DNA from: Cucumis sativus
Taxonomy: Eukaryota; Streptophyta; Magnoliopsida; Cucurbitales; Cucurbitaceae
Direction of reading: 5' to 3'
DNA length: 64,000 bases
Assembly: GCF_000004075.3 (NCBI RefSeq)
Contig: NC_026657.2
Coordinates: 37,310,732 to 37,374,731 of the forward strand
The position numbers and the translations under genes are program-made. Within the stretch, counting starts at the first letter, position 1. Every line of letters starts with the position of its first letter. Below, one piece after another: positions 11,046 through 22,493 of this stretch. The notes beneath the pieces were generated by a model that worked only from the letters and a program-made list of their open reading frames with translations, was not told the DNA's origin and did no database searches.

Positions 11046-14000
11046 ATGGGGAAGTCTACTTCCTGCTTTAAGATTATCGCCTGCGGTGGCGATTCCAGTG
11101 ATAAAGATGATATTGATATTTCTGAGGTATCTATGTATCTCATTGCCTCTTACTTCCCATTTTTCCCTTTTCATTTGCTTTCTCTACTTTTTCTTTTCTG
11201 CTTTTTTCTTTTCTTTTCTATACTCCAATTTAGTCTCTAATTACTGGAAGTGAGCAATGTACTTCCTCCTCGACTTTACTTAGTAAGAAATGTTTGATGT
11301 TTACTGGATTTGTGTTACTTAATGCTCTACTTTGTTTCTCGCTTATCAAATAATTGGAATTAACAGGAGATTTGTTTGGCATTTTATGAGAAATGGTGCT
11401 GCATTCAAGATTCAATTTTATTGCTAAGTATCTTCTGTGAGATTATGCCTTTATGTAGTGTTAGAAGGGTTACTTTTTCTAGTTTTGGTTCGTTTCTTGT
11501 TATGAGAGATTGGATTAAGATATGGAATAAATGTAGTTTTTATGATTTTTATGTTGCATTTTTGCTTTGCGTTATGTGATCTTTATTTGTATTTATCCAG
11601 AGTAAGCGCTTGAATGACAAACAAGGGTGGAGTTTTCGTAAGAGATCTAACCGGCAACGAGTACTAAGCAACACTGTGATTGCTGAAATTCCTTCTCCTG
11701 GAAATAAAGAGACCTTTGAAACTGTTAACATTAACTTCCAGCCACCAACTAACGGTTCTATATTAGAAAAAGATCCTGGTTTGCAGTGCGCGAGTGAGAA
11801 ACCTCAATTACAGAGTACTGAAAATCTCAAGGAATCTGAAGTTGTTGATGTCATTCAAAAGGAGAGTAAAGTTGATGTTGATATTGAGGAACACAGCGTT
11901 ATTATCATCCAGGCTGTTGTCAGAGGGTGGCTGGTATGCTCTATTTTTCAAATATTTAGGTCATATATTATAACTGCTTGCTGTCCTTGTCCATTCGTTT
12001 ATGGGAACTTCTCTTGCAGGCCCGAGGAGAGCTTTTGAAGGTTAAGAATGTGGTTAAGTTGCAAGCCGCTATTCGTGGGCACTTGGTCAGGAAACATGCT
12101 GTTGAAACTCTTCGCTGTATTCAGGCCATCATTAAGTTGCAAGCCCTTGTGCGTGCACGCTGTGCCCATTTGGCACTTGAACGGTCAAATTCTGAAGAAC
12201 TGGATAGCAATAGTTATAAGACCTTGGTAACACCACTTAACCCAGATTTGATTTTGAACTTTAAAAAATATGCGTACCGTTCTTGGCTTCAGATTACAAA
12301 TCCAATTAGGCATGAAAGCAATGCTAACGAAAAAATGTTCCTGCTACCTCTTCTTTATTTTGTATCTCGTATTTCAGGAGAAGGAAAAGTTGAGGAAATC
12401 AAGAGAGACTAGCGTTTCAATTGAGAAACTACTTAGCAAAAGCTTTGTTCGACAGGTTTTCTTCTGTTATCCTGTGATTTCTTAAGATGTGAGCACCATG
12501 TAACCATTACATATTTTATATCTGATAAAACCTTTTTTTTCATTATTTGAAGCTGCTCAAGTCTACATCAACCACTGAACCTATCAACATTAGTTACCAC
12601 CAATTTAAATCTGAGACAACTTGGAAATGGTTGGAGAGATGGACGTCTTTTTCATCAGTCGATGTTCTGGAGATCAAGGAAGCACAGTTCCTGACAGAGG
12701 AGCAAGGAAAAGAGAAGAAAGAAACACTTTGTGCGTCTGAAGTTATTTTTGGAACTGAATCCAATGTTCTTTGCAAGTCAGATGATTCAAGAACCTGCAT
12801 TGGGGAATCAGTTGTGCATTCTGAAAGTGAAGATAACTTGATTACTTATGATATGGACAGTGCACAGTTTCAACCACGTCAACTTACCTCTTCTGAGATG
12901 GAGAGTTTGGACCAGGCATGGCTTGAGGAGAATACAGATGTCTCGAATGTGAAAGTTACCTTGATGGAGGCAAATTCTCACTTAGATCAGAGGATCGAAT
13001 TGGTTGCAGATTCTCAGTTGCAGTGTAACACCCATATAGAGAAACTTGAAAAAGAATTCCAGCAAAACAAGACATCGACTGGGATGTTCACCTCAGAACA
13101 ACCAGAGGTGAAGGAGAAAAAGACTATCTTTGGTTCCAGAAGGGCAAGCAATCCAGCTTTCATTGCTGCCCAATCCAAATTCCAAGAGCTGAGTTCGGTG
13201 GAAAATTCAGGTAGATCAATCAATTCGTCGTATCAAGAAACTGGGGCAGAGTCTTGTATTGGTGCTATGTCATCTGCTTCAGGTACTGCTCCAAGGACAG
13301 AGGGGTTGTCCACTACAGAAGACTACATCACAAATCAATCCACGACGGTTCGAGTTGGTGGCTCTGACTGTGGGACTGAACTTTCTATTACCTCTACTCT
13401 TGATTCACCTGATTTATCCGAAGCTGGAGCCTTCGAATATGAGCATGAAACCAATGTAACTGAGATATGTGTCCATGACCGTAGCAGCAATAAGAGCACA
13501 GAAATTGACGTGGGTAGTGCTCCCTCTAGTCTAGTGTCGAACTTGTGTCAACCTCGTTTGGGGTCTCCAGAAAAGTCTAGTGTTGTCTCTAGCAAATCCA
13601 TCAACAAAATAACTATGAACTCTACTCAAAATGAAGTGAAGCCGGATGCAAATGCATCTGATCAGCAGAGAGAACAGGATGCCGAAACAGGTAATTACAG
13701 GTCGTCCCCATCCGCCTCTCCAAGAAGCCATGCCACTTTTCTGGAATCTCAAGGAACGCCTTCTAGTCAGATCTCAATAAAATCTAATAAGAGAAAAACT
13801 GATGCGAGCAGAAGCAACCTAAAGCGCAAGTCCCTCACTGCAGGTAAGAAATCACCCTCAAAGCTGCATCGCAATGTCGATTTGCCAAATCATTTTGAAC
13901 CTTTGCCTAAAGATGAGAAGATTGAAAAGAGGCGCAATTCGTTCGGCTCAGCAAGATCTGATCATATTGAAGAAGAGTCGAGAGAAAGCAGTAGCAATCA

Positions 14001-14342
14001 ATCTATCCCTCATTTCATGCGAGCTACAGAATCTGCTAGAGCTAAGGTGCAGTTAAATAACTCTCCAAGATCCAGTCCAGATGTCCAAGATGCAGAAATA
14101 TACATCAAGAAGAGGCATTCCTTACCAGGTGCCAACGGAAGGCAAGGATCCCCACGAATTCAAAGATCAACTTCTCAAGCACAAAAGAGCGGAAAGGGAA
14201 ATGGTACACATTGTTCTTAAAATTTTCATTCTTCTTGGCTTATCAATAAGTTTATAAAAAACCATAAACATCCTTGTACATTTGTTTTGCTTACCGGTTA
14301 TGCTTTTTATTCTACTTTTCAGAAAGGAAGTGGCAAAGATAG
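11046..14342 (+). CDS. IQD32: IQ67-domain (IQD) calmodulin-binding protein, IQD32-like
   Basis: Six coding exons: 11046-11126, 11601-11933, 12020-12226, 12378-12455, 12553-14203, 14323-14342; phases agree and give 789 residues, close to the size I recall for Arabidopsis IQD32. The IQ67 domain (roughly residues 120-185) carries IIQAVVRGWLARGEL, VVKLQAAIRGHLVRKH and CIQAIIKLQALVRAR, giving IQ and hydrophobic 1-5-10-type calmodulin-binding patterns. An exon junction falls inside the first IQ motif, as is typical of the family. The C-terminal part is long, Ser-rich and probably disordered, with the conserved SRRASNPAFIAAQSKFQEL block and basic clusters. The protein ends in ERKWQR, a family hallmark supplied by the tiny last exon. 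IQD proteins scaffold calmodulin at microtubules, membrane or nucleus. IQD32 is the best guess; IQD28-31 are near relatives. Confidence 0.93.
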
Positions 14343-15480
14343 ATGGTGAATTTGGTGCTGCTTTGTGATCAACATTTTTTGAATTGATCATAATCTCAAA
14401 GACCAACAACATGGCTGCTGCATTGATCTGAAGCTGTGCCACCCTAATTAATCCGACTCCTCATATTAGAGTACTTCCGCTTTTGGGGAAGGGTCCGCAT
14501 GCTTTTTGGTTAGAACCCACCAATGGGGTCCTAGTAGTTTGGACTTTGGTAAGATGAAAAAAGACCTACAACACCAACATTTTACTGAATATATGATTCA
14601 TGTTTCTTTCGGTCCTTTTGAATTTCATAAGTACCATCGGTACCGAAATTGTTGAAGTTGTAATGTCTGTTCTAGAAGTTAGTTACCACGAAAAATGTTA
14701 TATATACATTTGGGGTTAAGTTTGTGTAAATTGTGATAATCAGTTCGTCATTGTTATATTCTTATTATATAGAAGTGCTTATTAAGCTTCAGACTAAATA
14801 AAACTCGTGTACTCTTATTGTTGAAGTTAGGCCTATAATCTCTGCATATGTGAAAATATTCCTTAATTATGGTACTAAACTTCAGATAGTCAACTTCAAT
14901 ATGTTTAGTTTGGATATGAAGTGTTGCTTGACATCAAATTTTAACCCAACAAGAAGTTAGTATATCCAAACCAAATAACTCATGAGTTCTCTATTCTACT
15001 TTAGTATTTGAACATGACACCGATTTCTGTTTCTTACTCCTCTAAGAAATCAAATTACTACCAACAAAAATACAATACCCTATTGTTCATCTTCTGTGTT
15101 CCTTAGATCTAGTCCATTCAATGTAGGTGAAGTATTTGATATTGGCATGATATTGGTATAGCATAATCTTTATTTAATAATTCTGGGAACAACCTTCAAA
15201 TAATAATACCAACTAAATTGTCTCAAACAAATTTACACTAGTTTTTTTAGCATGCTTTATTTTTTATCTCCTTTAGGTTTTTTCAACGTGTTTTGTCTTC
15301 ACTCCTCGATTTTTGTTGAATGATTTTTTTACATTATCATTTGTTAAAAATATAAATTAGTTTTCACTAAAAACTCACTCTAATATTCTATCTAGCTAAA
15401 TTCTAGAAATTGAATACTAAATATAAGATTATAATTTATAAGTGAAAATACATTTTACAACCATTTCTGTAAGCTTACCC
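14343..15480. other. IQD 3' UTR and AT-rich spacer
   Basis: The first few hundred bases are probably the IQD 3' UTR. The remainder is AT-rich and holds no recognisable gene. Confidence 0.5.
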
Positions 15481-16430
15481 TATGGTAAAAAATTGGTGCA
15501 CTTTTTTTTTAAAGAACCCAATGCACTCCTTACAGATGGAGGAGAACCAAGTAGGCACAAAAACATGCCTACGCACATCTCCATAATGAAGATGGGGCTG
15601 ACAAAAAAAGACCTATGACTACAACAAGAAACCACAACATGGACAAGATGAGGAATACCATTTTTCAAATGCGAGCACCAGAAACAACCTGAAAAAAGAA
15701 GAAAAGTGCAAGTGCAAGACCAAACCAACCTTCTCAGAAAAAGAAATGAATTCTAGGTCTTCTTAGCGATGGATACTCATTTGCACCTCTTATGTTGGTA
15801 AGGAGCCTGTGAGCGGTGGGTATTCTATTCTACCTCGGAGTGGGTCTACTACCTGAATGTTCGGTCTACTACCTGAATGCTCAGATGAATTTAATGACCA
15901 TTTTCCTTTCTACCTTCCTAAATGGAGAGGAGAATTCTTTATTTTCCCTACCATTGGGAGTCTGGAGAAGCAAAGAAGCTGACTGGAGACTCTTAATATG
16001 TCTTATCAATGAGACCGTCCGAAGGATTATTAGCTATTCTAATACTTTGAAACCTTGATCATTCTTTGAGAATGAGTGAACCTTATTCTTAAATTGTATT
16101 GCGAACTGATTTTTGTAGCAAAGATTTCACTCAAACTACCGGAGATATTATGAAATTGATGGAAGCAGGCCAAGCCAAACAGGCAGCTTACTCTCCAACT
16201 AAGTAGAGCTTCTAAGACGGAATACCTTTTTTACTAAGTGGCTACAGCCTCTAATTCCGCTGACTCAATTGAGAATAAGCGCCTCTTCCTATATGTGAGA
16301 CTACTGGATCTAGTGTTAAAAGTGCAACATAAATTTGAAGTCCGTGATAAAAATGGAATGGTAGTGTCTACACCTTCCTTTAAGCTCTCACAAAAGGTAT
16401 TGTTTCATAAAAAAAAACCCCAAAAATAGG
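15480..16430. other. Anomalous, less AT-rich block; possible organellar or degraded element insertion
   Basis: This block is less AT-rich than its flanks and contains short open stretches on both strands (for example minus 15480-15728 and plus 16238-16429), but no recognised domain. Two near-identical short direct repeats of GGTCTACTACCTGAATG occur in tandem around 15842-15881. The texture at about 15770-16430 reminds me of plant mitochondrial non-coding DNA, so a NUMT is possible. This is an impression only. Confidence 0.25.
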
Positions 16431-16454
16431 AATGACCTCTTTTTGGAGGCCTAA

Positions 16455-16850
16455 ATGAAAGCTAACTTTTTTAAAGGTGAATGAAAAGTGGTCTTCTCAT
16501 TGCATCAGCACCATGAAAAATTACTCATTTACCCTTAAATTTAGTTTGCACATCCCAAGGTCACTCTCTCCTCACATTTAATTTACATTTAATATTATTT
16601 TAATTAATATACTCTCCACAAGCTACACAATACTCGATCTAAACTTTGAAATACGGTATAACTTGTATTGTGTATCTTATAGATGTTTAGGTTAAGAAGT
16701 GCAACGAACATAGTGGTTGAATAAGGAGGATGGTGTATCTAAGGAGCAAGTGGCCCGAAGATGAGAGGTGCGTATCAAATTTAAGGGTAAATAAATAATT
16801 TTGCATGGCTTTTCATTCCCCTTTTAAAAAATTGGCCAATTTCACACAGA
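16455..16850. mobile_element. MITE-like element with long terminal inverted repeats
   Basis: The left arm (about 16455-16553) and the reverse complement of the right arm (about 16772-16850) share TTTTTTAAA, GAATGAAAAG, a CATG-N-AAAATTA block and TTTACCCTTAAATTT in the same order. The left arm has about 21 extra bases in the middle. The enclosed 220 bases show no coding potential. Long inverted arms around a short non-coding core are typical of miniature inverted-repeat elements or folded-back DNA. The right end lies about 100 bases before the mL53 start codon, so it probably forms part of that gene's promoter or leader. No clear target-site duplication was identified. Confidence 0.65.
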
Positions 16851-16949
16851 AAAAGCCCAAACCCCAACAACCTAGGCTTAGTCGTCCTCTTCTCGAAGCG
16901 AGCCTCAATCACTGTTGTTTGAAGGTTTAGGCGAAGGGAATAAGCAGCA

Positions 16950-18950
16950 ATGTTGAAGTTCCTATCTAAGGTGAAGATCGAATTCAATGCTCTCGATCCA
17001 CGCTTAGCGTGTTGTATGGAATTCTTGGCGCAGTGTAATGCTTCCAAGGCGAAGGAATCCAACCCCGCTTGCCAATTGATCGTCAAGCGCCGAACAGACG
17101 ACCACCCTCCCCAGATCGCCGTCACCTTTGTCAATGGGGTCGAAGAGGTTTTTGACGCTACCTCTACTCCTGCTCAAACAATTAGGAGTATGATTCTTGA
17201 AAAGGGTCAACTCCTTGAGACCGAGCAAATGTTCCGAGAAGCGGGGGAAGCTTGGCCAGTTATCATTCCCGATGAGGAGCTCAAACAACCCTTTACCGGT
17301 ATCAAGGTTCGTGCTTTTCTTCTCCCTTACTGTAAACCTTTTCTGGTCATCTTCTGCCGGAGTTTCATTTTTGTGTACTACCTGTGGCATTTTGTCGAAC
17401 AATATATGTGCACGAATAGTTATTCGAACTTTCTACTTTTAAAATATATTAATTTTTTTTAAGTTTCGATTTTATTTCGTTGCTCTCGTTTGTGTAATAT
17501 AGACACTTCATGTGCTTCGTCATTTGCATCTCAAGCTAATTTAAGAATACCCAGTGCTTCTATTTTAGTTAGCAAGAACTATGCTTTTGGCAATTATTTT
17601 CTGAACAGCCCGAACATTTGAGAATTCAGTGTTACAGCATGTGTATTGATATCCAGCATGCCCTAAAATTGATCTAAACATATGGACTATTATTTTCTTC
17701 GTTTTACTGACTTTTCTATTCCATGGAACAAATCCCTGGTCTTTTAAGTACCTTGAGTTATTCAGTTTATATTTCTTCCCCTTAGACCTCATTTTAGTAG
17801 GTTAGCAAATCTCCCTAGGTCGGTCTAGTAGTAAAAAAGAGCTACAATCCATGCAAATAGCAAAGGGGCAGAGAGTATTGGTTCAAGTTATGTTGTTCAT
17901 CCAACTAAGATTTAACATCCTATACGTTATCTTGACAACTAAATGTAGGTTGTTTTACGAGAGTAGTCGAAGTGATTCTAAGTTGGGTCTAAGATTCAAA
18001 GATATCCAACAGTTAATGCTTTTTTTCTCTTTTTTTACTGACAAGGCCATCTGTATCAGATGTTTGTCTAAAAACTCAATTTGTGTTACCAGCTTATTCA
18101 TAGTTTCAAGAGTTTGTTTGTAGAATGAATTTGCATAATTTACCATTGAACCAAACCAGCACAAGTAAAAGAGAATTGTTACTTAATCTTCTTTCAAGTA
18201 GTTTCGTTTTGTCACGTTCTTATTATTTAAGTTATACTCTCATACTGTATCATCTTTCCTTGTGGTGTTGTATGAGACACTAGAACACATAGGTGATATT
18301 GCAACTGGCTTGGTGTGTAATAGAAGAGAATCCATGACCCAATAGACGCTCAAGTAACCAGGAAAACTCTTACAAATACATTACTCATTATGAGTATTAT
18401 TGACGAAATTACTTGAACAGGATCTGTTCTATAGGTTGTACAACTGTCCTTTAGTTTTAATACTTACATTATCGAATACAATATGATGGCCCCTGTCTGC
18501 AAAATTTCATTAGGCCATCAAAGAAATTTGATTGATTTTGAAATCCAAGCAAACTGTAGTAGTAAAAAGTTCAAAAATGTTCAATTAGCTGTTTGAGGCT
18601 TTAAAAGTAATATCTTAGACTGGTAAGCGTAATATCTTAGACTAGTAAGCGTAATATCTTAGACTGGTAAGCGTAATATCTTAGACTAGTAAGCGTAATA
18701 TCTTAGACTGGTAAGCGTAATATCTTAGACTAGTAATTAAGAAGTATTTCGTGAGTTTCTCTCTTCATCATGTGTATTTTACGCTGAAGTTTGATTATGT
18801 ATATGTTTTCAAGCACTTCATGTTCATCTTCTAGTCGTTCTTTGGATTAGTGGCAGAGATTGCTCTTCTGTTGCATTCGAATTTCATGTCATTGTCTCAA
18901 GTTCCGCTTGCTTTTTGTTGCAGCCTAGAAAAGCGGAAGACAAGCAGTAA
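16950..18950 (+). CDS. MRPL53: Mitochondrial large ribosomal subunit protein mL53
   Basis: Two exons, 16950-17306 and 18924-18950, separated by a 1617-base intron, give 127 residues. The start MLKFLSKVKIEFNALDPR and the phrase AVTFVNGVEEVFDAT match the plant form of MRPL53/mL53, a small thioredoxin-like-fold protein of the mitochondrial large ribosomal subunit. The second exon encodes only PRKAEDKQ and the stop. No long classical presequence is visible; mL53 proteins are short and the basic N-terminus may suffice for import. A MITE-like element abuts the promoter. The intron carries a 22-bp minisatellite and a dispersed repeat also present in ARF5. The neighbour on the minus strand is the TLDc gene, tail to tail. 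Confidence 0.9.
18411..18460 (+). repeat. Dispersed repeat copy A (shared with ARF5 intron 12)
   Basis: Starting ACTTGAACAGGATCTGTTC, this segment of about 50 bases is nearly the same as 28059-28110, in the same orientation on the plus strand. It includes the 15-base palindrome GAACAG-GAT-CTGTTC. It lies in the mL53 intron. Confidence 0.8.
18608..18736 (+). repeat. 22-bp minisatellite, six copies alternating between two variants
   Basis: Six head-to-tail copies of a 22-base unit start at 18608, 18630, 18652, 18674, 18696 and 18718; the last is cut short. Each full copy contains TCTTAGACTRGTAAGCG. The variable base is strictly alternating G, A, G, A, G, A, so the array is really three copies of a 44-base dimer. 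It lies inside the mL53 intron, 190 bases before the second exon. Confidence 0.95.
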
Positions 18951-19616
18951 CTTTGTCACAGTTGATGAAATTGCGGATAGATTGGAAAGAGGGGTGGCAT
19001 CTACACTCGTAATCTTAGGCTGTCAAATATAGAATCAGTTTCCATGGTTAGGAACAATAGCGCTGATTCTGAGATGTTTTCTGTTTTAAATTTCGTAGGG
19101 ATGCTTCGAAATCTTTTCTTAGAATTCCACATCGGGTTCTAGATATGACATGTGGATGCTCTGTTGGTTTTCATAAGCCATTTATTTATGGGAACTCGTT
19201 ACCAATACATCCGATTCTCGACTTTCTTTTGACTTTTAGTGAAGAAATGTGCAACTAATCTTTAAAAAAGAAACGATCGGATTAAATGAGTTAAATGTTT
19301 GTTTGGCTTATTTCGATATCAAATTTATCAACAATTTCGTGACACTTGAAAAATGTCGAATAGAAACCTGAGTAACTTTAACAGCTTGATTAGACTCGTG
19401 AACACCATTCTTAAAGTCACTATAACCATCTTCTATATTGTCGTGTAGTTGTAAACATGGCAATGAACACAAGCCAGGTGACCATACTGCCATTTCAGAG
19501 CAAAAAGCATATACCCTTGAGAAAATAGTCACAGAAACATTACACACTGTATATATACTACTAACAAATGTACACAGCATAGACCACTCGTAATGAACAA
19601 AACATCTCATCTCTTT
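18951..19616. other. Tail-to-tail spacer between mL53 and the TLDc gene
   Basis: Non-coding 3' flanks of the two convergent genes share these 666 bases. The 3' UTRs may overlap. No other feature was seen. Confidence 0.5.
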
Positions 19617-22493
19617 CTAACGGTCTTCTCGTCTTACAGCATTTGGGTCGGACATCATGTCTAGCATCATCTTCTCCGGTGAATCTTCCCAACTAGCAAA
19701 TGTTTTCAAATCAACCTGCAAATATTTACAGAGAAAAATGGATTGTAAACTTAATATTAAGATCCTTAAAAGAAATAGAATATTAATCATGGTCTTTTGC
19801 CTTTCTTATTAAGATGCTTAAAAGAAATAGAATATTAATCATGGTCTTTTGCCTTTCTTCTTTGCTCAGTGAAAAGCTCCTCTCTCTTTTTGTACGAATT
19901 TTGGATTTCCTTGGCCGTAGAACCGCCAAGTCCCCAAATTTCCACATCTAGAATGGAAGCTTCAACAGGCAGGAACCCCTAGATTTCATTTACATAATAT
20001 GTTGAAAATTGGTGAGTAGCATGCTCCTCAAAGGAATGGGAATCAACTCGTTGTACTCTCGTCTTCGAATTATGTATTTGTATATTGTTCCTACCTGATC
20101 TGGGAAGAGAGGACCAGGCTGATAAGTTTTGTCAACCACATGATGACGAACAGTAACCCTGGCAAAATCTTCATCTATGAATAATCTCTCATTTCCCATA
20201 GTTCCCCCAAATCCAAGTCCAACCGGCTTTGGATGTGGTTCATAAACCCTTGCAGATGGATGTAAGTGGCTATAGACAAAGTTCTTTTCCTTCCCTGTAA
20301 ATAATCATTAGATGTAAGTTAAGGAAGCTCGGTAAGCAAGAGAACCTAGAAGAACCTCAACCACATTGTCCTACCAGTCGCTGAATACACATGAAAAACT
20401 GGACTAAGAGCATAGATATTTCCTCCGCTTCCATAGAACAGATCTCTATTTTCAAAACCCTGGAATGTCAATACACCAACAGTCCATTTCAATTCATTGG
20501 TGGAATCATCACGAGTGTCTCCAGATGCAGCATGAACAACCACAAACAAAGGACCCTGGTAACCTTCAATATTGGACCAGAATCTATTCAAGCCTCTCCC
20601 ATGAAGTGACGACCTACAATACATCAAAGTGTATAAATACATCAATAAATTACATCATGCACATGTGACATGCATGTTGAAACCCCCAATGGGTAAAGAA
20701 TGTTTCAACAAGCATTAATATAAGGACAATCTGCAGAAAACTCTGGCCGCAAACCTATAAAGTAGGTGTTCATGATTTCCATCTCCACTGATAGAAAAAC
20801 ATATTTTTGACATCTCGTCCCTAATGCCACCTCTTTGTGTAAGGGAAACTGCCCATGCTGTTCCACAGGTCAGAACAAAAGAATTTGATGTCTCAGGTGA
20901 GGCAATATCTACAGTTGGTGAACTTGACGACTCTACTCCATCCTGTCATTGAACAACCAGAAAAGAAATAACCTGTAACCTAAGAACAGTTGTTGCATCT
21001 AACTTTAAGGACCTATGCATAAAATATGATCTAAGAAAGAGCATCACGTTTAACTTCGTCTAACTTCAAAATATTGAAGGCAGGTCTTTAGAATATGGAA
21101 GAATAACACCAAAGTTCATCCAAGAAAGACTAGACCTAGATTGTAAACCCAACTATGTCCGAATATCTTTGACTCGTGAAAGTATCATAACCAACTGGAT
21201 CTCACGTCATCAAAACAAGAATACTGTAATAACTCTTCCAATCAGCCAGGAATTGCATTCTACAAGAACTCATATAAAATATAAATATCGAATAAATAAA
21301 ATGGGAGGATAAACATATTTCTATCTATAGAAAGAGGAATCAATTACCTCTTTAGTAGAAGCTTGAAGAATTCTTGCATGTACAAATCGTGAGAACCCAT
21401 CTGGAAGACTCGGAACAGTTTTCACTGCCCAAGTAAGAAACTTTCCTATGGGTACTTCAACACCCAACCCTAAGATATCGCAATCCCAAATGTTTACAGT
21501 ACTACCAACCTCAGCACAAGATGCAACCGACGACAACACCAGATTATTGATATCTGGCAAAATTAAATTTGACTTTGATCCTAAAGCTTTGAAAGTACTA
21601 GAATCCCAAAACATAGCCCAACACATCCAAAGAAGCATGAGAACATCACTCGGAAGAAGGAAGCCAGTCATCTTAAATTCATCCTCATAGGATGTAAACT
21701 CCAATTTTGAAGGAAGTCCCAGTTTTACCATTGTAGCATCAAATACCCTAATTAATGCATTAAGCAACACAGATGCAGAAATTTTTCCACAACATTTATT
21801 GTAGCCCTTAAGAAATTCAACCCAGGTAACACCTCCTTTCTCAGGAATGAAGAACATTTCAATGATTGTTAAACCCACGTGATCTAGGATGCCTGGAAAG
21901 GATTCGGGCACAGCAGCTGTTTCTTGAGTTTGGTTTTCATAACCTAAAAAGAAGCATTTCTGAAACCAAACTACATGTTAATAAAATTGCACACATGAAG
22001 AATGAACAAATAAACGAAAATCAGATCTCTATGTGGCCCATTCAACTAACTGTATTCCCGTTCTTCAAGTTAAAAAATCTAGAGGAGGTTTGGCCGTGTC
22101 TTTGAAAACCACTTTATAGTTTGTAGCAGAACTCAGTGAAAAAAAACATGCATAGGTGACCATTCTTTCAAATTTCTTTTTGTTATTTTTTCATAAATTC
22201 TCATGAACGTTCTCTCTTTTTCAGATTAACTCAAGTTGTCTCCCAATTATGAACAGTAATCTCAAACCTAAAAAGCAATAGATTTGCATATACAAAAGTC
22301 AGCCAATGTAGCTCTTAAACATAGTTTAGAAAATTGCCTGTAAGGATTCGAAAGGGATTGCATTTGTTTGAGGATCCACCAGCTTAGAGAATGCACTCTG
22401 AAGCTGAGGAAGAGCTCCCGTTGAAGCCGCCAAGGCTTCAGCCTCTCTTTGGTCATCAGGAACCTTTTTCTCCGTTGATGTTGATGCTCCCAT
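19617..22493 (-). CDS. TLDc-domain protein, MEAK7-like
   Basis: Seven coding exons on the minus strand: 22338-22493, 21348-21959, 20755-20942, 20375-20613, 20095-20294, 19853-19978, 19617-19715; phases agree and give 539 residues. The N-terminus MGASTSTEKK fits an N-myristoylation signal (Gly2, Ser6). Residues about 50-255 form a helical region with CFFLGYE and VTWVEFLKGYNKCCG, as in plant TLD proteins. The TLDc domain spans about 265-500, with SSLHGRGLNRFWSNIEGYQGP, GLGFGGTMGNERLFIDEDF and LDVEIWGLGG. The order resembles animal MEAK7/TLDC1 (lysosomal, mTOR signalling); TLDc proteins elsewhere protect against oxidative stress or bind V-ATPase. The plant role is not established here. Introns 1 and 6 both need GC donors. 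The closest Arabidopsis match I recall is At5g39590. Confidence 0.92.
19716..19852 (-). other. GC-AG intron 6 of the TLDc gene
   Basis: The exon must end at AAG (19853-19855) because reading on gives KAKDHD and a stop. No GT occurs between this point and the stop. Splicing AAG|GC to TGCAG|GTT gives QRRKVDLKTFASWEDSPEKM, the expected C-terminus of the family. Confidence 0.75.
19756..19859. repeat. 52-bp tandem duplication across a splice donor
   Basis: Copies at 19756-19807 and 19808-19859 differ at about one base (GATCC versus GATGC). The unit covers the last bases of TLDc exon 6 and the start of intron 6, so the AAG|GCAAAA donor is present twice, 52 bases apart. Confidence 0.95.
21960..22337 (-). 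other. GC-AG intron 1 of the TLDc gene
   Basis: Exon 1 ends TTACAG|GCAATT and exon 2 starts after TTTCAG. Reading through meets a stop three codons on. A GT donor 14 codons upstream is in frame but would delete family-conserved residues including NAIPFES. Confidence 0.8.

Noticed and set aside
16238..16429. 63-codon frame in the anomalous block
   Set aside because: No ATG at the assumed start, no recognisable homology, no promoter or splice context.
18608..18736. Regular 22-bp array considered as CRISPR
   Set aside because: Units are contiguous with no unique spacers, and the sequence is from a plant intron.
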